Positions 1 through 9,099 of a stretch of 64,000 nt of DNA are shown here, in pieces. The DNA lies in assembly GCF_018998565.1 (NCBI RefSeq), contig NZ_JAHNZO010000003.1:62001-126000 (forward strand), in the 5' to 3' direction. The position numbers and the translations under genes were made by a program. Within the stretch, counting starts at the first letter, position 1, and every line of letters starts with the position of its first letter. Below the pieces are notes generated by a model, which saw nothing but the letters and a program-made list of their open reading frames with translations, did not search any database and was not told the origin of the DNA. Origin of the DNA: Paenibacillus oleatilyticus. Lineage in GTDB: Bacteria > Bacillota > Bacilli > Paenibacillales > NBRC-103111.

Positions 1-2775
1 GCCGACAGGAACGAGGCGGATATCAGCCGTTCCCTGTTCGTCGTATCGCTTTGCACGCTGGGCCGGGGACAGTACCGGATGATTATGACCTCTCACCGCC
101 TCGTATCCGACGAGGATGGTGACGGACGGATTTTGGACGAATTTTTTCGGGTCTACGAGTCGGTCGCTCAGGGAGACGAAGCGGCATTGGCGGCGAAGCC
201 GTCGTACCGCCAATACGATGCCTTCCTCCGGGCGCAGCGGACCAACCGGGCGAAGGCGTATTGGAAAAGGGTGCTGGCGGGCTATGAGCCACGGGATCAT
301 TTTCCCGTTGAGCGTAAAGGCGCGGAAGGAACGGAACTGTGGGCGCGCAGCTCCCGGCCCGTTCCCGTTTCGCTGCAGCAAGCGCTGGCCGGTTTCACGG
401 CGAAGCTCGGTCTGGACTCCTCCGCCGTGCTGTATGCGGCATGGGCGGTGCTGTTGCGGTATTACAGCGATAGCGCCGACGTGATGTTCGGCGTACGCAT
501 GCCGGGAAGGCCGCAGCCGTTCGAGGAGATCGTCGCCTGCGCGACCAACACGCTGCCGCTTCGCGCGGTGGCGGACGACGTGGAAACAGCTCTGGATTTT
601 GTGCAGGACATCGCCTTGAAAGTGCATGATTTATCCGGCCATGCCTTCGACCCGCCCGCCGACATCAAAGCCGGCTGCCCGTCGCCTTCCGGCGAATCGA
701 TCATCGATTCGGTTTTTCGGATCGAAGCGCCGATGGGTTCGTATCCGGCCGGAGGCACGCTCACGGTCACGGGCTATGAGGCGGAGGAATGGTATGAGCA
801 CCCCGTCAATGTGACGTTCCGCAACGGCGCCGAGCCGGAGGTGAAGCTGACGTACGACGCCGCGAAGTTCAAGGCTTCGACCATGAGCCGGGTGCTCGAC
901 CATTACCTGCGGATCCTGAAGGACATGATCGGCCGCGCGGACAAGTCGTTGGCGGAAGTGAACATGCTTTCCCACGAGGAACGAAATACGCTGATCACCG
1001 AATTCAACCGTACGGATACGGCCGTTGACGGCGAATGGACGATTCCCGGTCGTTTTGCGCGGCAAGCCGCTCTGACGCCGGAACGCACCGCCGTAATGTT
1101 TCGGAACACCCGGCTGACCTACCGCGAATTGAATGAAAGGGCCAACCGTCTGGCACGGCGGTTAAGAAGAGAGCGGATTGGCCCCAACACGGTTGTCGGT
1201 ATTTATATGGAGCGCTCCAGCGACATGATGGTCGCGATCATGGCCGTGCTGAAGGCGGGAGGCGCGTATTTGCCTTTGGACCCGGACTATCCCGAGGAAC
1301 GCATCCGGTTCATTCTCGAAGACAGCGGCGCCCGCGTGCTGCTGGTCCAGTCCGGTTCGGACGGACAGATTCCGTTCCCGGGGCCGACGCTTGCGGTGGA
1401 CGACGCTGCCGCTGCGGCCGAAGATTGTGCCGATGTACCGCCCCTCCATACGGGCGAGGATGTCGCCTACATTATTTATACCTCCGGCTCGACGGGCAAG
1501 CCGAAAGGGGTCATGATCCAGCACAAGGCGATCATGAACACGCTATGCTGGAACTTCGACTATTACCGCTATGACGGTACGGAAGTCGTGCTGATCATGG
1601 ATTCGTTCGCGTTCGACAATTCGGTGCAGGACACGTTCTCGCCGCTGCTGGTCGGGGCAAGCATCGTGATACTGGAGCAGGCGAAGCGGCTGGACGCAGG
1701 CTATATCGGGGACGTGATCGAAAGCTGCCAAGTGACGCGGCTGTCGACGGTTCCGACGCTGTATGCGATCCTGCTGGAGCATGCCTATCCGAAGATGGGC
1801 AGCTTGAAGCTCGTCATCTTGGCCGGGGAAAATCTATCGCTTAAACTGGCGGCCAACCATTTTGCCGCGCTGCCGAACTGCCGGTTGTTTAACGAGTACG
1901 GCCCGACGGAAAACAGCGTCAATACGACGGTGTACGAGCTCACTCCCGAATGCGGCGAAATTTTGATCGGTCAACCGATTTCCAATACGAAGTGCTACGT
2001 GGTCGGCAAGGATAACCGGCTTATGCCGATCGGTCTGCCGGGCGAATTGTGCATTGCCGGACGCGGCTTGTCGCAAGGCTACGTCAACCGGGCGGAGTTG
2101 ACCCGCGCGAAATTCGTGGACAATCCGTTCGAACCGGGAACGAGCATGTACAAGACCGGGGATCTGGCCCGCTGGAACGAGGAAGGCAACCTGGAGTTTC
2201 TGGGCCGGGTGGACCGGCAGATCAAGCTCAAGGGCTACCGGATCGAGCTGGACGAAATCGAACAGGCGCTGCTTCGCTACGAGGCCGTAAAACAGGCGGC
2301 CGTTGTCGATCTTGCATCGCCTGACGGATTGAAGTACCTTTGCGCCTATTTTACGGCCGACGGCAAGGTGGACGCCGAGCACGTGAAAGCCTTTCTGGCG
2401 CTGGAGCTGCCGGCCTATATGATTCCGGCGCATCTGATGCAAATCGAGCGCATTCCGATGCTGACCAGCGGCAAAATCAACCGCAGCGCCTTGCCCGCCC
2501 CGGATACGCGCCCAGCCGCAGGACATGGCGGGAGCGGGCTGCCTCCGACCGCCATCGAACGGGACCTGCTGGTCCTGTGGGAGGAGACCGGCGGACGGCC
2601 CGGAACGGAGGCGCACGAGCCGGTGTTAAGCGGCGATGCCGACTCCATCCTGCTGATGCGTTTTTACGCCAAAATCAATAAAAAATATCCGAATGCGCTG
2701 TCCATTACGGACTTGTTCAAGCATTCCGGCATTCAGGACATAGCAAAGCGGATCGAGGCCCATTTCGTTCGATAG
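1..2775 (+). CDS. Nonribosomal peptide synthetase, 3' part (partial C - A - T module)
   Basis: The reading frame is open from base 1, so the gene starts upstream; the first ATG near base 79 lies inside the condensation domain. The visible order is the C-terminal half of a condensation domain, an adenylation domain (about residues 340-850 of the window translation) and a carrier domain. The adenylation core motifs are clear: YTSGSTGKPKG, NEYGPTE, YKTGDLARW, GRVDRQIKLKGYR and a final GKINRSALP lysine. The carrier serine is in SGDADSILL. The condensation HHxxxDG motif is degenerate, reading SHRLVSDE. Aligning by eye to GrsA gives the specificity line DNQSIAEVNK, which I cannot assign to a substrate. 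No thioesterase or reductase follows the carrier domain. Four modifying and export genes follow at short spacing, so it heads a peptide biosynthesis operon. Confidence 0.93.
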   Translation, partial: ADRNEADISRSLFVVSLCTLGRGQYRMIMTSHRLVSDEDGDGRILDEFFRVYESVAQGDEAALAAKPSYRQYDAFLRAQRTNRAKAYWKRVLAGYEPRDHFPVERKGAEGTELWARSSRPVPVSLQQALAGFTAKLGLDSSAVLYAAWAVLLRYYSDSADVMFGVRMPGRPQPFEEIVACATNTLPLRAVADDVETALDFVQDIALKVHDLSGHAFDPPADIKAGCPSPSGESIIDSVFRIEAPMGSYPAGGTLTVTGYEAEEWYEHPVNVTFRNGAEPEVKLTYDAAKFKASTMSRVLDHYLRILKDMIGRADKSLAEVNMLSHEERNTLITEFNRTDTAVDGEWTIPGRFARQAALTPERTAVMFRNTRLTYRELNERANRLARRLRRERIGPNTVVGIYMERSSDMMVAIMAVLKAGGAYLPLDPDYPEERIRFILEDSGARVLLVQSGSDGQIPFPGPTLAVDDAAAAAEDCADVPPLHTGEDVAYIIYTSGSTGKPKGVMIQHKAIMNTLCWNFDYYRYDGTEVVLIMDSFAFDNSVQDTFSPLLVGASIVILEQAKRLDAGYIGDVIESCQVTRLSTVPTLYAILLEHAYPKMGSLKLVILAGENLSLKLAANHFAALPNCRLFNEYGPTENSVNTTVYELTPECGEILIGQPISNTKCYVVGKDNRLMPIGLPGELCIAGRGLSQGYVNRAELTRAKFVDNPFEPGTSMYKTGDLARWNEEGNLEFLGRVDRQIKLKGYRIELDEIEQALLRYEAVKQAAVVDLASPDGLKYLCAYFTADGKVDAEHVKAFLALELPAYMIPAHLMQIERIPMLTSGKINRSALPAPDTRPAAGHGGSGLPPTAIERDLLVLWEETGGRPGTEAHEPVLSGDADSILLMRFYAKINKKYPNALSITDLFKHSGIQDIAKRIEAHFVR

Positions 2776-2795
2776 TTCGATAGGGGGGATTGCAA

Positions 2796-3518
2796 ATGAG
2801 CAGCATAGATCAATTCATCGCGACGAATAAAGACCAATGGAACCGGTTATACAGCCGCCGGACGGATGATAGCGTGGCCAAAACGGAATCCGAGCTGCGC
2901 TCGGTGCCGGGCACGGAGGAAACGATCGCCCCGTTTCTGCAGGACTATTTTGCCCAATTGCCGGAAGATATGGAGCTGTTGGAAATCGGCTGCGGCCCGG
3001 GGATCAATCTGGTGGAGCTGGCCAAGACGCACCGCTGCACCGGGCTGGATATTTCCAAGGTCGCGCTGGAAAGCGCCCGGCAGCTCGCCTCGGAACGGGG
3101 CGTCGAGGTTCGGCTTGTGGAAGGCGGGTTCTACCGCCTGCCTTTCGTGGCGGCCCGCTTCGACTGCCTGGTCGCCAGCTTTTGCCTGCAGTTCAATACG
3201 TGGTCGTCGGCCCAGACGGTATGGAGCGAGATCGCCAGAGTGCTGCGCCCCGGCGGATACTTTGTTTTCAAAGTACGCTCGACGTACCGGGACATTCCTT
3301 TGTCCGCCGAACGGATCGAGGATCGGGGAATTACGTTTGTTTCATACGAAAATCATGAGCACGGGATGACCTATCACCATTTTTCGGAAGGCGAGATCGA
3401 GGAGCTCATGGAGCGCAACGGCCTGGAAAAGATCGATTTGTACGAGCACAAGGACGAGCGCGCCGACGAGCAGCAGGGCAAGCGCGGCTGGTGGACGGGG
3501 CTGTACCGGAAAGCTTGA
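2796..3518 (+). CDS. Class I SAM-dependent methyltransferase
   Basis: This 240-residue protein has the Rossmann SAM-binding motif I as LLEIGCGPGINL, followed by the acidic TGLDIS strand that contacts the ribose and a later LRPGGYFVFK strand, the pattern of the Methyltransf_11/25 families. The chosen ATG has a GGGGGG ribosome site 7 bases upstream; an in-frame TTG at 2790 has no room for one. It starts 20 bases after the NRPS stop, so it probably methylates the peptide or a precursor. The acceptor atom (N, O or C) cannot be told from sequence. Confidence 0.85.
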   Translation: MSSIDQFIATNKDQWNRLYSRRTDDSVAKTESELRSVPGTEETIAPFLQDYFAQLPEDMELLEIGCGPGINLVELAKTHRCTGLDISKVALESARQLASERGVEVRLVEGGFYRLPFVAARFDCLVASFCLQFNTWSSAQTVWSEIARVLRPGGYFVFKVRSTYRDIPLSAERIEDRGITFVSYENHEHGMTYHHFSEGEIEELMERNGLEKIDLYEHKDERADEQQGKRGWWTGLYRKA

Positions 3519-3552
3519 CCGGCGGCACGAAAGTAGAGGAGGCGAAGCCAAA

Positions 3553-4107
3553 ATGAACATTCGGACGCACATGAACGGCCATGACGTGGAAATCAGGGAA
3601 GCGGGCATGGCGGATAAGCCGGTGATCCGCAATCTGATGCAGCTGTACCAGTACGAATCGACGGATTATACCGGGGAGGACCCGGACGAGCACGGTTACT
3701 TCGATTATCCGTTCCTGGATCATTACTGGACGGAGGACGGCCGCAAGCAGGAGAAGCGGCTGCCGCTGCTGCTGACCGTGAACGGCAGCTTGGCGGGCTT
3801 TGCGTTCATCAACAATTATACCGTCTATTTGCAGCCGGGGGACGATACTTACAGCATCGCGGAGTTTTTCGTGTTGAAAAAATGGAGAAGGCAGGGGATC
3901 GGACGGGAGGTGGTCTGCCAAATTTTCCGCCATTTGAAGGGAGCGTGGGAAATCAGGCAGGAGGCCGATAACAAACCGGCCCACGTCTTTTGGCGCAAGG
4001 CGATTCACGAGTTTACCCACGGGAATTATGAGGAAGTGCGCGCCGACGATTGGGACGGCCCGATTCAAATTTTTCAGGTGAACGAGCGGGTTCGGACGAC
4101 GGATTAA
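3553..4107 (+). CDS. GNAT family N-acetyltransferase
   Basis: A 184-residue acyltransferase. The acetyl-CoA pyrophosphate loop is KKWRRQGIGREV, a good match to the Q/RxxGxG/A motif, preceded by the IAEFFVLKK beta strand. An AGAGGAGG ribosome site precedes the ATG. It sits between the methyltransferase and two ABC exporter genes, so tailoring of the peptide or self-protection by acetylating the product are both plausible. The N-terminal half (DEHGYFDYPFLDHYW) resembles the GNAT subgroup annotated only as predicted acetyltransferases, so the substrate is unknown. Confidence 0.82.
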   Translation: MNIRTHMNGHDVEIREAGMADKPVIRNLMQLYQYESTDYTGEDPDEHGYFDYPFLDHYWTEDGRKQEKRLPLLLTVNGSLAGFAFINNYTVYLQPGDDTYSIAEFFVLKKWRRQGIGREVVCQIFRHLKGAWEIRQEADNKPAHVFWRKAIHEFTHGNYEEVRADDWDGPIQIFQVNERVRTTD

Positions 4108-4121
4108 GGGAGACGGACCGC

Positions 4122-5960
4122 ATGGGGACTAACCTGACAAGAGGCGTCGGTACGGAGCGGCCCCGGGCTCAATCGAACCGCATGCGCCGGGTCTATTTCT
4201 GGATCGTGTCTTTTATGCTGCCTTACCGCGCCGCTTGCTCGCTATTGATCCTGGCCATCGCGGTCATTTCGGTATCCGAGCTGCTGGTCGCCAAGCTGAT
4301 CCAGTATTTCATCGACGGTGTGGATGCGATGTCCGACCCGGTTTATTTTTACGGCTACTTGGGCGCGATCGCTCTGCTGGTGACGTTTCTGTTTGCCGGG
4401 AGGGTGCTTCAAAACGTGACGCAAAATTCGCTGCAGGAGCGCGCCGCCCGGGACATGCAGTATGCGGTGATCGACCATATGCGCAAGCTTGGCTTCGCGT
4501 ATTTCGAGCATCACCCGGCAGGCGAAACGTTGTCGCTGCTGAACACGGAAGTGGCGGCGGTGCAAAATATGTACCGGCAGGCGATTCCGTGGCTGCTGCA
4601 CGAAATCGTTTTTTCGGCCGTTTCGGTCGCCCTCATGCTGCATACGAGCTGGGAGCTTACGCTGCTCGCGATTCCTTGCCTGCTGCTGTATTACGTCTTC
4701 GGGCCTTACCTGGAAACGAAAGCGTCCCTGGCCGGACAGCAAATGGCCGCCGACCGGGTTCACTTGAACCAGACCGTGTACGACGCGCTGTCGGCGCTGT
4801 CGGAGCTGAGGGCGTCTTCCACCGTCCGCTGGGGGCAGTCCCTCGTCATGGACCGGTTGAACGAGTTCAGCCGCATTGCGCTGAAGCATCTGTGGTACGC
4901 GAATTTGCGGGGAGCCAACCGCAAGATGACGTTGTACGCGGGCGGCATCGCCATTTTTGCCTGCGGCTTTGTGCTGCACCGGTCGGGCAGCCTGACGGTC
5001 GGCGAGTTTACCGTATTTATGATGTACTTTTTTTCCGGCATGCAGACGCTGACCGCGCTGATTTCAAACTTTACGGAGCAGCGCATCCTGGTGCATCAAG
5101 CCGCCCGGCTGTACGCGTTTATGGAGCAGGAGCCCGCCGTCAAGGAAGACGCGCAGCCTGTAATCCTTCCGGACGTGAAGGGTGAAATCCGTCTGGAGGA
5201 CGTAGAGTTCGGGTACGAATCGGGAAGCGCTCTGCTTCAGGGGCTGAACCTGACGATCAAGCCGGGGCAGCGGGTCGCTTTGGTCGGGATGAGCGGTTGC
5301 GGCAAATCGACGATCCTGAAGCTGATCGGGAGATTTTACGATCCGCAGCGGGGAACGGTCACCCTGGACGGGGTTCCCCTCACCCGTCTGTCCTTAGCTC
5401 AGCTGAGGCAGACGATGGGGTTCGTGTTCCAAGAGCCCTATTTGTTCGGAGCCACGGTGAGGGAAAATATCCGCTTCGGCCGGCCGGAGGCGACGGACGA
5501 GGAAATGATCGACGCCGCCAAAGCCGCCAATGCCCACGAGTTTATTATGGAGCTCCCGCGGGGCTACGATACGGTCGTGGGCGAGCGGGCCGTCCTCTTG
5601 TCGGGCGGACAGAAGCAGCGCATCGCGCTGGCCCGGCTGTTTCTGAACAATCCGGCGGTGCTGATCCTGGACGAAGCGACCTCCGCGCTCGATACGATCA
5701 ACGATATCAAGGTGCAGCAAGCCATCAGCGGCCTGATGAAGGGCAGAACGATCGTTACGGTGGCTCACAAACTATCGACGATCAAGGAGTACGACCTCAT
5801 CTGCGTGATCCAAAACGGGACAGTGGCGGAGGCGGGCAGCTTCGAGCAATTGCTGCGGCTGGGCGGGAGCTTTTACCGGATGGCTGCCGGCGGAACCTGG
5901 AATGCGGCGGAGGATCAACATGGCCAATTGGAAATGGATACTGGGACATATCGCGCTTAG
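4122..5960 (+). CDS. ABC exporter half-transporter (membrane + ATPase), first subunit
   Basis: A 612-residue type IV ABC protein: six hydrophobic segments in about residues 25-320, then a nucleotide-binding domain with Walker A GMSGCGKST, Q-loop FVFQEPYLFG, signature LLSGGQKQR, Walker B VLILDEAT and switch histidine VAHKLST. All catalytic residues look intact. I chose the ATG at 4122, 14 bases after the acetyltransferase stop, with a GGGAGA site; the frame stays open further upstream but overlaps that gene. With the next gene it probably forms a heterodimer exporting the NRPS product, which would also give self-resistance. Confidence 0.9.
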   Translation: MGTNLTRGVGTERPRAQSNRMRRVYFWIVSFMLPYRAACSLLILAIAVISVSELLVAKLIQYFIDGVDAMSDPVYFYGYLGAIALLVTFLFAGRVLQNVTQNSLQERAARDMQYAVIDHMRKLGFAYFEHHPAGETLSLLNTEVAAVQNMYRQAIPWLLHEIVFSAVSVALMLHTSWELTLLAIPCLLLYYVFGPYLETKASLAGQQMAADRVHLNQTVYDALSALSELRASSTVRWGQSLVMDRLNEFSRIALKHLWYANLRGANRKMTLYAGGIAIFACGFVLHRSGSLTVGEFTVFMMYFFSGMQTLTALISNFTEQRILVHQAARLYAFMEQEPAVKEDAQPVILPDVKGEIRLEDVEFGYESGSALLQGLNLTIKPGQRVALVGMSGCGKSTILKLIGRFYDPQRGTVTLDGVPLTRLSLAQLRQTMGFVFQEPYLFGATVRENIRFGRPEATDEEMIDAAKAANAHEFIMELPRGYDTVVGERAVLLSGGQKQRIALARLFLNNPAVLILDEATSALDTINDIKVQQAISGLMKGRTIVTVAHKLSTIKEYDLICVIQNGTVAEAGSFEQLLRLGGSFYRMAAGGTWNAAEDQHGQLEMDTGTYRA

Positions 5961-7653
5961 AAGATGGAAAATCACGGCCTGCATTGCTCTCATGATGGCG
6001 GAGGGGGCGGCGCTCCTTGCGACGGTCGCGATGCAGAAGGTTATGATCGACGACGTGTTTCTCGGGCAGCAGTATCATCTGTTCGGCTCGCTGATGGCGG
6101 CGGTCATTGGCGCGTATGCGGTCTATTCGCTGCTGTTTACGCTTGTTCCTTATCTTGTGCAAAGGAACATCGCGGCAATGCGGTCCAATATGTACGGCGA
6201 ATTTTTGACGTTTATGGAGCGCGTTCCGATTCTGCGGTGGCAGAAGGAAAGGACGGCCGATTACGTCTACCGGTTGACGACAGATATTTTTCAAGCCGCC
6301 CATACGGCAGGGAGCGATATCCCGAAGCTGGTCCAGCAGCTGACCACCGTCGTTATTCTTGCCGTCATCATCGGCTTTGCCAGTCCGTTCCTGCTGCTGG
6401 CGACCGGCGGGCTGAGCTGTCTTTATTTGGCGCTTGGACGGCGGTTCGCCCGTTTGCGCAAGCGGGCCGCCGACGAAGTCAACGCCGGGAAGGCCGAGCT
6501 GCTGGTGCATCTCGAAGAATCCGTATCCGCGACCCGGGAAGTGATCGCGAACGACCGGCAATCGTGGGAACGCGACCGGTTCAACGACCGGTTCAACCGG
6601 TATTTTGCCAGCGTCCTGCGGCAAACCAAGCTGCTGAATCAACAGCTGCTGGCCTGCGATCCGGTCAAATGGGCGGCCAATTTGCTGGTGCTCGGGTACG
6701 GGGGCCTGCTGGTGCTGCAGGGAAAGCTGTCGCTCGGGATGTTTGTCGTGACCTATCAGTATGCCCGTCAATTGATGGATACCGTGCAGCAAATGTACGA
6801 TTTGTCCATGAATGTGTCCGGTTATTTGTCATCCGTGGAACGGATTCGTCAAGTCACGGAGGCGGAGGGAGAGGCGGACGGAACGCTGCCGTTTCGGGAC
6901 GAAGTCCGCCGCATCGGCTTCCATCACGTGTCGTTCGATTACGGGGACGCGGGCAAACGGATTTTGCACCGGGTCAGCCTGGAGCTGCCGGCAGGCCGCA
7001 AAATTGCCTTTGTCGGGGAAAGCGGCAGCGGCAAATCGACGATCGCCAAATTGCTGATCCGTTTCTACGATCCGTGCGAAGGCATGGTTACCGTCAATGA
7101 CCGGACGCTGGCGGCCGTCCGAAGAAACGATTGGCTGGATAAAGTCGGAATCGTCTTTCAGGAGCCTTATTTTTTTCCCGGCAGCATCCGGCATAATTTG
7201 CAGTTGGGCGCGGAGCATGTATCGGAAAGCGAGTTGGTCCGCGCTTGTCAGATCGCCTGCATTCATGAATTTGTGATCAGCCTGCCGAACGGCTATGACA
7301 CGACGATCGGGGAACGAGGCATCAGTCTGTCGGGCGGCCAGCGTCAGCGCCTGGCTCTGGCCCGGATTTTGCTGAAAGAGCCGGAAATTTTAATTCTCGA
7401 CGAAGCGACTTCCGCTCTGGATGTGGAGACGGAATACGAGGTGCAGCGGAATTTGGACGAAGCCAGGCGGGGCAAGACGACCATTGTGATTGCCCACCGG
7501 CTGTCGACCGTCCAAAATGCCGATGTCATCTTCGTGCTGGACAAAGGGCATATTGCCGGACAAGGGAAGCACGACGAATTGCTGAGGGTTCATAAGGGGT
7601 ACCAAAGGCTGGTGGCCGCTCAACATCGCGCGTCGGCAAGCCTTTCCATCTAG
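5920..7653 (+). CDS. ABC exporter half-transporter (membrane + ATPase), second subunit
   Basis: A 577-residue half transporter with an N-terminal six-helix domain and an ATPase domain: Walker A GESGSGKST, Q-loop VFQEPYFFP, signature SLSGGQRQR, Walker B ILILDEATSALD, switch IAHRLST. The start at 5920 has GGCGGAGG just upstream and lies 41 bases inside the 3' end of the preceding exporter gene, so the two are probably translationally coupled and form a heterodimer. Both catalytic sites look canonical, unlike many heterodimeric exporters with one degenerate site. The likely cargo is the peptide made by the upstream NRPS. Confidence 0.9.
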   Translation: MANWKWILGHIALRRWKITACIALMMAEGAALLATVAMQKVMIDDVFLGQQYHLFGSLMAAVIGAYAVYSLLFTLVPYLVQRNIAAMRSNMYGEFLTFMERVPILRWQKERTADYVYRLTTDIFQAAHTAGSDIPKLVQQLTTVVILAVIIGFASPFLLLATGGLSCLYLALGRRFARLRKRAADEVNAGKAELLVHLEESVSATREVIANDRQSWERDRFNDRFNRYFASVLRQTKLLNQQLLACDPVKWAANLLVLGYGGLLVLQGKLSLGMFVVTYQYARQLMDTVQQMYDLSMNVSGYLSSVERIRQVTEAEGEADGTLPFRDEVRRIGFHHVSFDYGDAGKRILHRVSLELPAGRKIAFVGESGSGKSTIAKLLIRFYDPCEGMVTVNDRTLAAVRRNDWLDKVGIVFQEPYFFPGSIRHNLQLGAEHVSESELVRACQIACIHEFVISLPNGYDTTIGERGISLSGGQRQRLALARILLKEPEILILDEATSALDVETEYEVQRNLDEARRGKTTIVIAHRLSTVQNADVIFVLDKGHIAGQGKHDELLRVHKGYQRLVAAQHRASASLSI

Positions 7654-7686
7654 CCGCCGCATAACGCATATGGGGAGGGATACGCG

Positions 7687-8418
7687 TTGGATTTACAGGA
7701 CCGTTTGGCCGCCGTCCGGCATCGCATTCAAGAAGCTTGCCGGCGCTCCGGAAGAAGCCCGGAGGAATTGCGGATCATTGCCATAACGAAATATACGACG
7801 CTGGAAGTGACGGAGCGGATTTTGCAGCTCGGCGTCTCCCATATCGGCGAAAGCCGCTGGCAGGACGCCCGGGATAAATGGCAGGCTCTTCACGCGATGG
7901 GGACGTGGCATTTTATCGGACATTTACAGACAAATAAGGTGAAGGATGTCGTCGGCAAATTCGCTTATATTCACTCCTTGGACCGCTTGTCGTTGGCGGA
8001 AGAAATCGAAAAAAAAGCCGCGGCGCTCCAAACCGTCGTCCACTGCTTTATTCAAATCAACGTTTCCGGGGAGCAGACGAAGCAGGGGCTGCCGCCGGAA
8101 AGCTTGTTTACGTTTGCCGAGCAAATTGCAGGCATGGAGCACATTCGGATCGCCGGACTGATGACGATGGCCCCGCACGAAGCGGACCCGGAGGCGACTC
8201 GCCCCGTTTTTAAAAGGCTGCGGGAATTACGCGACGACCTGAATGCGTTAAGCATTCTGAAGTACGAGGTCGGCGGGCTTTCGATGGGAATGTCCAACGA
8301 TTTCGAGGTGGCGGTCGAAGAAGGGGCGACTTGGCTCCGATTGGGCTCGGTGCTTCTCGGAAGACCCGAGGGAAATAACGGGATTCGTCCGGTTGGCGTT
8401 ACATCAGGCGGGGGCTAG
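7687..8418 (+). CDS. YggS/PROSC family PLP-binding protein
   Basis: A 243-residue single-domain fold-type III PLP protein. The PLP lysine is in IIAITKYTT, and the family signatures [30 protein letters not shown] and [25 protein letters not shown] are all present. Family members keep PLP and amino-acid pools balanced rather than acting as racemases; they lack the second alanine-racemase domain, as here. Translation starts at TTG with a GGGAGGG site. It lies 33 bases after the exporter gene and before the operon terminator, so it is probably co-transcribed with the NRPS genes. The housekeeping copy in Bacillota usually sits beside sepF (ylmE locus), so this may be a cluster-specific paralogue (inference). 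Confidence 0.85.
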   Translation: MDLQDRLAAVRHRIQEACRRSGRSPEELRIIAITKYTTLEVTERILQLGVSHIGESRWQDARDKWQALHAMGTWHFIGHLQTNKVKDVVGKFAYIHSLDRLSLAEEIEKKAAALQTVVHCFIQINVSGEQTKQGLPPESLFTFAEQIAGMEHIRIAGLMTMAPHEADPEATRPVFKRLRELRDDLNALSILKYEVGGLSMGMSNDFEVAVEEGATWLRLGSVLLGRPEGNNGIRPVGVTSGGG

Positions 8419-8458
8419 CGCTGGTCTACGCCGATCTAAGGCGAATCATGAGAAGGCG

Positions 8459-8499
8459 ATGCGGCACGATGGATGTTCAATCCGGAGTGCCGCATTTTT
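8459..8499 (+). terminator. Rho-independent terminator closing the NRPS operon
   Basis: A perfect 9-bp stem ATGCGGCAC/GTGCCGCAT (8459-8467 and 8487-8495) with a 19-base loop is followed by TTTTTA. It lies 40 bases after the PLP-protein stop. Confidence 0.8.
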
Positions 8500-8541
8500 A
8501 ATGCTCTTCCGACACAGGAGGGGCCCTTTTGCCTTTTTTGC

Positions 8542-8931
8542 TTACTGCATCTGCCCTTGCGATTGATTCTGTTTGGACACGAAGTCGATAGTCCAATCGA
8601 TCATCCCGTTCATCATATTGATGATCAGATTGATGACATCCTCGTCTGTTAACCGCGAGCCGCGGGTTTGTTTGGAGGCATATTCCTGCATCTTGGTCTG
8701 CAGGTCGCTCGTCAGCTTTTTGAGCTGAATGAAATCGTTGGCCATATCGAACAGCGCATTGTTGTTATTTTGCCCCGATCCTTGGTTGCTCTGGCCTTGA
8801 TTCGAGCTTTGGTTCTGGTTGTTGGATTTGCTTTCAAGCAAGCTTTTGATCTGCTGCAGCTCGTCGCTTAGAAACTGGTTTTGCTCGGTTAATTCTTCGA
8901 TTTGTCCCTTCAGTTCGCGGTTGCTGATCAT
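8542..8931 (-). CDS. Coiled-coil protein with Q/N/S/G-rich linker, function unknown
   Basis: I do not recognise this 129-residue protein. It has three parts: an N-terminal heptad-rich helix (residues 1-35, ELKGQIEELTEQNQFL), a low-complexity linker almost wholly Gln, Asn, Ser and Gly (about 36-58), and a C-terminal helical half with a hydrophobic NLIINMMNGMIDWTIDFV stretch ending in a Q-rich tail. There is no signal peptide. It is convergent with the NRPS operon and transcribed alone. Composition suggests an oligomeric scaffold or a spore or surface accessory protein, but that is only a guess. Confidence 0.65.
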   Translation of the reverse strand: MISNRELKGQIEELTEQNQFLSDELQQIKSLLESKSNNQNQSSNQGQSNQGSGQNNNNALFDMANDFIQLKKLTSDLQTKMQEYASKQTRGSRLTDEDVINLIINMMNGMIDWTIDFVSKQNQSQGQMQ

Positions 8932-9017
8932 GGCGGCTCCTTAACGTAAGATTTTATGGATATTTTACCCTGATTTTGTACATCTATCCGTTCGATATGT
9001 AAATTTGGAAATTTCAA

Positions 9018-9047
9018 TTGGCCTCTCACGCGATCCTCCTATACAAT
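9018..9047 (+). promoter_or_regulatory. Candidate sigma-A promoter for the oxidoreductase-Sir2 pair
   Basis: TTGGCC (9018-9023) and TACAAT (9042-9047) are 18 bases apart, about 50 bases upstream of the oxidoreductase start. The -35 box is weak. Confidence 0.4.
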
Positions 9048-9099
9048 AGAAGGATAGGCATGACGACAAATTAAATTACACAACGAGGGGAAATCGAAC

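Noticed and set aside
7687..8418. Alanine racemase for the NRPS operon
   Set aside because: The protein lacks the C-terminal racemase domain and carries YggS-specific motifs, so racemase activity is not supported.
9000..9099. Riboswitch upstream of the oxidoreductase
   Set aside because: The leader is short (about 50 bases after the candidate promoter) and shows no stable hairpin or terminator.
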